From: Mastigias papua
Lineage: Eukaryota > Cnidaria > Scyphozoa > Rhizostomeae > Mastigiidae
Direction: 5' to 3'
Length of the DNA stretch: 64,000 nt
Assembly: GCA_964019165.1 (NCBI GenBank)
Contig: OZ025271.1
Span: 10,921,775 to 10,985,774, forward strand
Shown here one piece after another: positions 25,760 through 37,700 of this stretch. A program made the position numbers and the translations under genes. Numbering within the stretch: position 1 is the stretch's first letter; every line of letters starts with the position of its first letter. Under the pieces are notes generated by a model. It saw only the letters and a list, made by a program, of their open reading frames with translations. It had not been told where the DNA came from and ran no database searches.

Positions 25760-28700
25760 AATGATGATATCATTCATGATTGACATCCTGAATAATGGAC
25801 CTTTACTCTCTTTTCTAGACTTCTGTCTTTATCACATCTCAGGGCTTTCACATCTTAATGCGGCAAACGTTTAGATTTAATATTTAGCAATAGGCCAAAC
25901 CTCTTGATAAACTGTTTCGAAACGGAAACTTTTGAATGCAAGAATCTAATCGTTACACATTGGTCCGGGCAAATGTAAGACCCCGTTTACATGGTATCAG
26001 ATTCATGTGAATCCGATATGTTTTTCATGCGCGGCGGAGACAGGGGGCTAAGGAGGCTGTAACCCCTCCATTTTTATAGCAAATGTACCTTGGTACGCGT
26101 TTTAGCACCCTCTGTATCTCTGCAGTTTTAATCTCTCCTTTTGTGTCCCCCCCCCCCACCAAAACTGTTGCTCCGTCCCCGGTTTTTATACTGTATTGAC
26201 CATCCGTTTACACAAAAAAGGATAACGAATGCAGTACGATTTCCATATGCTTATGAATACGGTATGAAATGAATACAATATCGTATAAACAGCCAAATCC
26301 GCTACAACAATCCGATATGATTTCATACGGGATCGACTATGAGGTCAGCAGATATAATAGAAAAAACAGCTTCAGTATCGATCGGGTATGAAATCGTAGC
26401 GGATTCGGGTGTTTGCACGATACCGTATTCATTTCATACCGTATTCATAAGCGTATTCATTTCATACCGTATTCATCGTCGTCTTTGTGCAAACGGAATG
26501 CCAATAAGGTATGCAAACATATCAGATTCAAATGAATCCGGTACTGTGTAAACGCGTTGCAAAGAGAAAGCTTGTTGTGCTGTGTTATTACATCATTTTT
26601 AATCGCACACCCCACTCTGCTCGCCCGCGTCGTGTCAATTTCTCGCCATATGAAACTTACAGCGGTCGAATGCTACCAAAAACGAACCATGTGGTTCCAT
26701 CGTACTGGCAGTCAGCAACATAGACACACTATAACATGTTTGTATTTCTACTTTCACGGTGATTTTGAATGGTGATGGTAGTCCTCCAGGAATGGCTTCC
26801 AACACTTCCAACATATATCGAATGATCTATTGACGTCATCACAAGATAACCACATCTTGAAATAAACTTACTGTTGACGCTTGAAAAGTGTGTCTTCCTG
26901 CGGATGGAGAAGAACTAGAAGTTGGAAGAGTCTGAAAGGGAAGCGAAGAAAAATAAACCATTAAATATTCATCAGTCCTATTGGTCAAACAATTATATTT
27001 CCAAATGATGTCAATTATGATCCGACAGTGACTTAATACTATGAGACACAGAGTATGAATAGGGCAAATTGCCAAGGGTACCAAGGGGGCAAATTGAACT
27101 TGGCCATGAACCTGAGGGTGGTCCAGAATTTTGTAATATCTCTACGGTTATTGCAACAAATATCTAATGAAATAATGGCGTCACTGAGCACCTAATTCAT
27201 TCATTTGCCCTGGGCCACACATTCGTTCATCAGCAACTCCATATAACAGTAGCATGAAGTCTTTGTATCAGCAGCCTTGGTTCTCCAAAGCCATTTATTA
27301 CCACGGGATGAAACTGTAGAAGATAACACAGGACAGTCCTAAAACACAAATAATATGATTTAGAATATGACGTCATCTCAACTTACTAGATATTGGGAAG
27401 GCTTTCCAACGTCATGGGATGGAGTTCCAGATGATGGTGAATGATGAGACTGTAAAAGAAAATATCAAAGTATTAGTTAGCAAAAATAATACATCATAAC
27501 GAGTATCAATGTTTGTTCATTAATTCATTTGAATGCATAGTGTTTTACAAAAGCTTCATGCTTATGTTGAGGTAATGCAACCCAATGGATTTGGACGATA
27601 TCATTATACAACAACAACAGCAAAATTGACTTGATGTAATTGAGTTAAGACTCAACATACCGTTGAATGATCGACAGTACTATGGAAATCTGCTTGGGAG
27701 GATGTCATGCGAAGAGAGGTGGACTATAGTGAAATGTGAAAAATTCAAATAACAATTAATTATGTGTATTAAAAATGACTATCAGCTGGTACTAATGAAA
27801 AATAATCATTTACGCTACCAACTGTTATTGCAAACCCTTAAGTAATTAGCAGCCTGGAACAAATCCAACTGAAGCAAATAATTCAACTTCATTAAACACT
27901 GAATAAAGCCTAGCAGACCATTGGACAAAAGAAACTTGAAATATCAGATAATTATAGGTAAGACGTAACAACAAAGAAATATCAACGTAATCTATGCAAG
28001 AGTCTAAAGAGTTTAAAAGAATTAACAATTGGAGCTGTGATCGTATCCATGGAATGAGCAGTCATTCTCATCGACAGGTCCAATGAACATCGCAATGGAA
28101 CTGTGGTGGCGCCCATGCACAAATTAGCCAAGAGAGTCTCAGTGCCAATCAATGCCTTACCTTCGAGCGCAGACTTGAAGGCAGGATCAGTTAGCTATAT
28201 GGTAGAGAATTTCAACATTACAAAATTCAAGTTCGATTCCACTCGGTTTATTCACTTTGCCACACTATTACATAACAGATCAAAAAATGTGATAGCTTAC
28301 TGTTGACGGTGGGAGAGCACGGCGGCGAGGGTCAGATTCTTCAGAACTTGAAGGAAACACCTAAAATAGAAACATAATATCAAATCAGCACACAATCATT
28401 AAAGAATCTGCATAAAAAAGTTACTACGATAAAGTAATACAAAATGTACCAAAAGCAAAACTTTCACTCCATGAAATGTGCGATCTACAAACAATTCTTC
28501 AATCAGTCTGAAGTGATAGACGACATACATGTTATTCATTCATGCTATAACTTACTGATAATTTTGGAAGATCAACGGTGTAAGATGTTGAAGGTGAGGG
28601 TGGCTTCTTCTATTAAAGAGAAAGGAAGCAATGTAGGCCAAAAATGCAAAATAAAAGAACAAACAGAATGGAAGCAAGCATCATAAAGTAAGATGAAATT

Positions 28701-31700
28701 GAACGAGGTGAAAAGTTCTTTCCTTCAATCTAACCACTTACTGTTGATGGTCGAAGAGAATAGCGAACATGGCGCTTATTAGACGCGGGAGGTCTCTATG
28801 AAAGATGAAAGAGATAACACATGACACACATGACAAGAGCATGAAATTACAAATGAATTATTAGAAAAATCGTTTTGCCGCATACTCTCCATTGCAAATT
28901 AACGAGGGTGGTCACTCATAATTTTTTAGAAAACTTTCTAACCACACAATCTTATAAGACTTCCCTTTAGTACGAAGATCCTAGTCACTACCAAATTTTC
29001 TTTTCTACAAGGGAACTTTATTACTATTCATCTATAAGAGATACAAGTATATGTTTTGAAGGTATTCTGGAGTGTATTGAAACTGTATTGATGAAGTAGC
29101 CTAGGTTACTTGAGCAGTCAGAAAATCTCCCAACCCATAAAGACTCCCTATTTAATACATTTCAAGAAAATAACTCATTTTCCTTTTTAGTGAGACCCTT
29201 TCCCGTTGATTTGGCATTAAAGAGTATAGGGCTGGGGGGGGGCGGAACCAACAGCGACAGCAATTTTACGAGCCAAGCTCATTTTCAGTCACACCCTTTC
29301 TAAATCCTGATTAGTTTAACCACAAATTAGAGCACATTCATTCCCGATTGTTGGGTCAAAAGGGCTGCACACCAAATTCATTTTCTAAACATTATGATAA
29401 TGTATCCCCCTTTCTTATGAATTTCTCATCAAATTTGCACAAATCTCCAGGAATATCTACCACCAATGCTCCTCAGTGGCTCTGCCACAGTAAGACAAAT
29501 TATTAAATATGACGAAGCCTCGAATTGATGTTGAAACTCCAAGATAATGATACTGTTTGTCTCTTTTCCTGTACAAGACGAATCCCTATTTCTCAGTGGT
29601 ACTAGTAAAAGCATGAATATTTTGATGCAAAGTGCAAATACACTCTGGAATACCTAAGATGACTACCATAAATGATCGATTAAGCACCAGTTTTCATATA
29701 TCATAATTCATCAACGATCATCGCCGATGCAGGCTCCCGATGATCGGGGATTATCCCCGATGGCTTAAGACTTATGAATATTGCACTATCGGCAGCCATC
29801 GGGGGTCATCCCCGATCATCGGGAAAGTTATACATGTTTGACTTGCCCGATGGCTCCCGATGAGCAAAAGCTTGAAAAACAATAGAATTACAAAATTTGT
29901 TATTGCTAATGATGCCTCTTGTCACGTTGGGAGAGATATTGGACTGCATGAACCAGCAATCTAGCCTGAATTTGCCATAACCTACGGAAGCAAATGAAAT
30001 GACGCTCTTTCTATGGAGAGTATTAGAGCTTCAAGGGATTCCAAAGAATTTCACACCGAATACTCCTAATGGAATGGATAATCCAAATTGCCTAAAAAAT
30101 AATCCCTGCCCTGTAGTTTCATTTCACGCACTATTGTATTGAAATGGCATAGCTCATTGCTTGCTTGAAATATTCTGCGCAACTAGATTCACTTCTTTCT
30201 GGAGTTTTTGCATTGGAGAGACGCTTCTTTTCACTTAAAAGTACAATTATGGATAGGAGACGTGCTTGGATTTCTAAATCTCTCAACGAAAAACACTACA
30301 CATCCGCCATAGCCAAGGAACACTCCACTTCCTACTCAAACATTGACACCATTAGGCGCTCTTTGTTCATCGGAGATCATCGCCGACCATCGGGGATCAT
30401 CACCAACCATCGGGGGTCATCGCCAACCATCGGGGATGATCCCAATCACCAGGATGTCTTATATCAGCAATGATCACCGATGAATTACGATATATGAAAG
30501 CAAGGCAAAAGCGCTCGTTCTGGTATACCGTGGCGCATTGCAAACGCTTATCACAAGGAATGATGGCCAAAAGGGATAAATGGTGCTCCAGAGTTTCAAA
30601 ACGATCCAAAGTTGACCACGCTATTTAATTTCCTAGACCACATTCTCGCTTTTCAAGACCACGCAAAGTTGCTCAAGGTACCAACAGATGCCGATTGCTC
30701 TGTCTTTGTTTTCGCTAGCATCGTCGCCATTGTGTCAAATTACGAAAAGAGTCTCATAGAACCATAACTTTAATCAACTCACCACATTTTCGCCATGAAT
30801 CCACAGCTTTACGCCACATTTCACTATCTATAAGAATAAATAAACTCCTAAAACTATTTTATGCGCAATAATGATGGCAATTAGAGCCCAGATTACTTTT
30901 CCCCCGTCCTTTTCTCACACCAAATCACGCAATCAAAGCAAATCTATAACAGTTGTGAGTCTCCTCTTGAGATGAGCAGTTGTCGTGAAAGCGAGTGTTG
31001 GAAACAATGCAATAAAATGACTATTTATTACGAAATCCGGATAAAAATTAACTGCATTCAATTTGCTGGTGGTAAATGACACCAATTGATAAGAATTGCG
31101 TTTTCATTCGTGTAGAGAACGTGAATTTGCATCCGTTGACTCCAACTAGACATGGAACAGGGGAGTGAAATATTTGAGCTTATCAAGAAACAAAAGTAAT
31201 ATTTCCAATGAAAAATAGAATGAAACTGACCAAGTGAGAAAATGACTCTTCAAGTAAACAATGGTGAATAGGTGCCAAGTGGCCAATCATATGGATAACT
31301 GGACACATTATTCATCATATCACGTGTACCCGCATTTGGCTATAAATTTCGGTTCACCTTTCGGTCGCTATCCGACGTTTCATACTCTGACGAGTGTCGG
31401 ACGAAAATAAGCTTTTCAGTATGGTTAGAACATGGTACCGCTTTTTCGTGCTGTAGTGAAGTTCTGTAGAACCAACAGACTTTAAACATAATATCAAACT
31501 GCATTTCTTCTGTCTGGAATATTTGAACTGCAATGTTAATAAAACTATCAAATTGCTAATTATCACAAATGGTACTTTATGAATTAGAAAATAACAAATG
31601 ATTAACCAGCAAAACATCTTACCTTCATTGCCATTTCATGGCTCATTCTAGTAGTGCAATCTTCTATGATCAATCTCTTAGTCTTTAATTCTCCTTTCCC

Positions 31701-34700
31701 ATGTCTTTTTTCAATCATCTCCACCATCCTCTCCCACCATTCATTATTAATGCCCAGTCCCCATAACCCAAACACTCTGCATGACATCCCCCAATCGCAT
31801 ACGTTGATCAAACTTTCAACTGTCTTCAATTGACAGTATCCTATGCCCAAACCTTTCAACTGCCAACAATTCGAGTCGTCTTCAGTGATGTCATCACTGA
31901 ACTCGCAACCAACAATGTCTACCCTTCCACGATATCGATTCCCTTCTCTTCCTCCAAACTTCCTACAAATGGCATTCACACTTGTCTTCATTCCGCGTAA
32001 CCAGATGTCCTCACTACCAATCCGAAACCGCTTCTTCACAGTAACCGCATCCAAGTGTTCAAATGTTGACACTCTGATCAGCTTAAACTGAACATTTGCG
32101 AATGCCATTCGAATATCGTCCTCCTTCCATCCGCAACTTTCCAAGTGCCTACAAATTTCGCAAATATTATCGGTTGTTACTTCATCTGATCTAAAGTCAT
32201 CACCATGGTACTTTCTAATAACTGACTTAACAAACTTCTTTTCTTTAAAATTCTCATGTAAAAAGCAAGTAAGAATTTCAAATGATCTTCTTAATTTAGT
32301 CTCATGATCCAACCCACACTTATCTAATATTTTAATTACATCACGTAATAATTGCTTCTCATTTGCTTCTTGTTCTAATCCTACAACATTCTTTAACATT
32401 TCTTTTATTATTCCTCCATATGAAAATCCTGACAATAATCGACATACAAATGAGACACCTTCAATACATCCTTTCTTCAAATTGTACTTTATAATTTTCT
32501 TCAGATTTTTCCTACCCTTTTTACATATGTAAAGGGCTGAGAGAAATTCCATCAGTGATATATGTTTAAATTGATACTTCTCTCCAAAGTTGTTTCCCAC
32601 ATTAACAAACAGACTTCTGATAAATGCCTTCTCCTCATCAGTTTTCCCAAGTTCTGATTCAATGTCCCCTTCAAAAATAATCTTGTTTTCTTTAAGTAAA
32701 TCATAACAAAGTTCACTCAGGGAGGCCAATGTTTTTGAATATTTTGTAAAAATCTGTGAGATTGTTCTTTGGTCTTGTCCTTCCTTTTTATCGGCATGTT
32801 GTTTCAGCAATAGATAAACAGTCCAACAATATAACTCAGTGCTGTTCAAAACAGTTTGCCCATTCATTAAAATGGCCACACAACAAAATGTATTCAGAAA
32901 CTGTGGCACATGCATGATGGGAAGACAACCTTTTGAAGAGGTTCTTACATTGCTTTTATCTACTTTGTGATCTTCACGAGATGAGAATTTGTCAACATAT
33001 TCATCAATTTGATCCTCACTTAGTCCATTAATTTCCACTATAAACAAACCACCCATGGTATCATGATTAGTTACTTTATCTTCGATGTGGGGTCTTCCAG
33101 TAAGTATAACTTTAGATTTATAGTAAATCTTACGTCTTAGAAGCTGCCCAATGATTGAACCTTTTTCAGTTATATCAAAGAGTTCATCCAGGCCATCTAT
33201 TATAAACAAGACCCCTTCTCCATCTCCCAAATCGTAATCAACTTTACTTTTAATGAATTCACCAAGGATTTCATGTTTCTCCAGCTTCGCCCCTTCATGG
33301 TCCTTGAAGTAATTCAAGTCTCTACATTCAAACATGACACACATTTTAAAGTTTTGATAAATGTCGCCGTTTGCCCATCCATAAGTCAACTGTTTGGCAA
33401 GAACTGATTTTCCCATTCCCGCAATGCCACGAATAAAAGTTACACGGTGTTTGTTGTCAATCAAATTAGATATATCAATAACATCACCTGTGACTTCTTT
33501 AAGATTTTCCAAATGCCGTTTTGCTTCATCTCTGAAATTGCATTTGGGTCGACAGCAATGGCCTATTTTTAACTTTACGGCAAAATCAGAGACATCTACT
33601 TCTCTAAGGACTATTCTGTTGTTTTCGTCTACCTTGTGAATTTTATGTGTCTTATGAAGTTCTTTGTAAGTCTCCTTTATTTTATCTACAAGATAAATAC
33701 AGTTTAAGTAATATTTCAGTACATAAAAAAAGATTATTTGAAAGAGACAGGAAAAGAGAGACAAAAGTGGGAAAAGAGAACAATTCAATGTGGAAGTTTC
33801 TCTGATTCCGTCTATTTATGGAATTGGGGGGAAGTAACTCTGAGACAAACAATAGAACCTTCAGCATAGTGAAGTTGAGAAGGGTACATGCTTTTGCTTA
33901 TAAACCATCAATCATCTCGTTACTTTCCTGGCACTGCTTAACAAAGGTGATAAAATCGCCCCGAAATCACTGAACTGTTTTTTTATTTGTCATACATAGT
34001 TTCTTTTAGCAAAAGATCCATCAAATCCCTTTATTCTATATCTCTATTTTTCCTTTACCAATCAACGCTCTCAATCGTGCGGAGTCTAGGTCAGTCTTTC
34101 AAGCCATGCATGCCATCCAATTTGGACCCTAGTCAAAGGAGGTGCCTATAAAATCAAGTGCACTAGATTCTCGCTTTTCTCAAAAACACCTCTAAGATGT
34201 TTTCTGAATTTATGCATGAAGCTGCAAATTGCACGTGTAAACTTTTTTATTCCCCCATAAGATTGTAAACTACGGTAGCTTTGATAAACTGCATTTTAAA
34301 GTCAGTATAAATGGGGTCGATGACGCTGTATTGATATTGGGTCCTGTATTGATATTGCTTATCAGATCGTGTAAAAACGCCCAATGTCATTTCAACTCTG
34401 AATTATAGGCAATTCCAAGCAAGACGACCTTCTATCCAAAACATCAATCTCATACTCCTGTTTTTTTTCTTTTACATTCTTAATGGTCCTATACCTACCA
34501 CTGAAGGTAGTGCAACTTTCTTCCTAGCAAAACAGATTCAGTACAATTTATGATGATGAGAACAATCATAGTTTTAGCTCAGCTGATTCGATAAGCCAGT
34601 CCTTAAATAATCTCATCATTTTACACAATGCATTATGGGATTTCAGTTATATACTTACCTTTGAAAAGTATGGCTGCTAACAGCGGCCAAGAACCTCATC

Positions 34701-37700
34701 TGGAAAATGTACATAATAAAAGCGTCGCGATGTAAGGGCTCGTTCCATCTTACTTTAGGAAGTAAAAGATTATTCAGTTTTTCGAATTTCGAGGTAGAAC
34801 GAACTCCGAAACAATACTGATGTCTTTCCATGGATAAATGTGTAAGATTTTGAAGCAGTTCATATTTCAGAAGGATGAAGTATTTTTGAATGAAAAAGTG
34901 TGATATTACGGCATTTCAAGGCGAAAATGTGTCAGGACTAGCATTCGAAGTGAATATTTGGGAAATTGGCTTTTGCAAATTAAAGCGAAAAGTTTATAGT
35001 TCATGAAGTAGTTTGAGGTAAGTTGACCTTGTAGATTCCACATGCTATCACCTTCTTGAAATAAGTTGGAAATTCGATTAGATAAAAATGAGGAGTATCT
35101 AAAGAGCTTTTTCAAGCGATAAAAATGACAAGTCTGATAGTAAGCATTATCAACAAAACCACATATAAGGCCTGTGTTCTTGTAGGAACCAAGGAAATGG
35201 AAGCTTACCAGAATGACATGCCCATTGGCATTACAAAATACAACTCACCTGACACTACCCCGTGATCTAGAATTGAGACGATGATCACGTGATATATATC
35301 ACGTGATCCCCGTGATCTATTCTGACTGTTGTGAACCAATTCAGCAGAAATAATTCTACTATCATGAAGTCTTATAAATTATGGCTATAAAGGCATTGAA
35401 ACATCGCACTCTTTTTTTGTCTCTTGACTATACATAGTATTTATGCCTCGTTTTCCATCATCTTTACCAACTCTATGCTTTTTCCTGTCATTCTTCCCAG
35501 GTTTAGTGTGGCTATTTTTAGGCTTCTGATTTGTCGCAGACTTCTAGCTTTTGTTCTCTTTGTGCAATGAACTTAGTACCGGTTTTTCGCCTAAGTTCTT
35601 TCGATTTTTCAAAACTGTCGTTCATTGCTTACAGTAAGGATTTGCTAATCGGAAAACAACTACTTACGATCTCATTATTAAGCACCAATTTCGGTGATGC
35701 ACGAGTAAGATTCTTCAGAAAATGAATGTTACAACACTATTTTGTTACGTCACTTTCAACTCATAAACGCCCACACATTGAACGGTACTCCTTCAGTGCA
35801 ATTCTGTCAAAACATCTCACTTGTACTATAGAGTTTGCTTCACTTCAAAGCTGAGGAAATCAAGAATACTTTTCATCATTAAATAGGGTGAGTGAACGCC
35901 ATGAACCGCCAAAATCATGCTAGTAAGATTGCCAAGAGCAGACCCTTTGCCACTGTTAGCCGTCATTTTCAGCAGGGTGGTGCAATATTTTTTGTAGGCA
36001 AGTGTACTACACAGGTATGTTGCGACAACAAATGGTTATTCACTATAGTAGCCTAGATGGAACATACATAACAATGGAAGCAAACAACCAGCAGACACAT
36101 ATTTTGATGAGCTTCCCTCTCCTGTACTGCCATCTCTCTCCTGACAGCCCCTCTTAAAGACCAAAACTTTATTTAGTACTCAAGCACTCAATAAGGAAAA
36201 CTCGATATTCATAATATTCGGACCAACCAATCAGCAGGTGTTTATCTGAATGCTCCAGGCACTCGTTAGGATAAATTAGATATCCATAGCGATGAAGGCA
36301 ACCAACCAAACGTACGTACGTATGATTTTGATGATCATTTAGAAGCAACGGGCAAATACATTCCATTACATTCTAATGAAACGGCACTCTTGCAGACATA
36401 TCAATGAACATGTCTAAAATAGGACAATGCAGTCATCACTTTTCACCCCATGCCCTCTAAACAGTACTTCCGCTATTACGGTCTACTGTCTAATACTCGA
36501 TTGTTCAAGTTTAAAAGCACATCTTTCAGTTTTATCTATGTTCAAGTTTCAAATAAACGTATTAAAAATTACTTCACGTTCATTCAAAGCATATAGCAAA
36601 CAAAATAATCAACAATCTCTTACCGATATCACTTTGCTCAATCATCGTCTGGGTAATTGGTGACTTTTCAATAGCACTGATCTTACGTTCAGCATCTTCT
36701 CCGAACAGCTTCTTTACTGCACTTTTGATACTTTTTATGTGAATTTCAAAATCATCACTTGAGCATGCCATACTTTCGGGATGGGCAAAGAATTCATTTC
36801 TGATCTGTCTCAGTTTGTCTACCTCTATAAATTCAGAGCTGCTCTCTTTAAACTTGAGATCTGAGAAAAGAAAAATCTTACATAATGCAGTTGTGTCCCA
36901 CTTACTTACATCTCCAGTCTTCATCTTTTTCTTGTAATCTTTGTTCCTTTCCCTGAATTTTTCTCCTAATGATTCCCATAGTTGATCCCCACATTGTTCA
37001 ATACTCTTCCACATCTCAGGCATATTCTCTTCATCCCATTTCTTTATGAAGAGTGCTCTCAAGTGATTCGCAACAATGTCCACAATGATGTGTGAAAGCT
37101 TCACAAAATTATTTCTCTCAGCGGTTAATTCAATGCCTAGAGTCAAATTTAGAATGACAATCAATGAAGAAAGTTGACAACATTCCAGCAAGTGAAGATG
37201 TCAGAAGAAATATATCTCCATTGAATGTGCACTGCAATCGAGGCAGAAGTGTCACGATAATTCAATGATGCATATCAAAAAGCAATATAAATTATCAACT
37301 GGTGTAATCTTAGATAATAAAACCAATCGATATATGGACAAACTTCTACTATCTCTTAGATCGATTGATTTTGAAATCGCATTAAAAAATCACAGAAAAT
37401 TGCAAAGAAATTAGGACTTGCACTCTCAATGTGAATAGCTTATAGGAGTACACATTTTTTATCATTTGCTTCGAAAGGGTTAACGTATTGTACAATTTGT
37501 TGTAAATATCCAGCATTTTATTCAGGAATAAGATTTGTATGTACCCAATTGGGTTCCTGTGTACAAATCCAGCACTATTACCATGTTTACCTGTGTGACA
37601 GTCGTACAACCTATGATGGTGTCGCATAAACGAGGGATCAGTAAGCCTTCTCTATTTCGTTTCTCTTCTAAATCTACACAATTCCTGCGACTTTTTATTG

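Noticed and set aside
25629..25874. Poly-methionine frame
   Set aside because: Translation of the (GAT)n microsatellite.
28161..28194. Exon-like segment with acceptor CCATATAG and donor GTAAGG, peptide LTDPAFKSALEG
   Set aside because: 34 bp would shift the frame of the otherwise phase-0 series; possibly a decayed micro-exon.
30165..30473. 102-codon plus-strand frame
   Set aside because: Lies within a fold-back element and runs through its palindromic words; no domain.
31843..32091. Plus-strand frame antisense to the NACHT exon (also 33394-33639)
   Set aside because: Shadow of the real coding frame.
33686..33788. ATG start of the NACHT frame in a hydrophobic stretch (MNCSLFPLLSLFSC), which looks like a signal peptide
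   Set aside because: It lies upstream of a good splice acceptor whose phase matches exon 2; the stretch is best read as intron.
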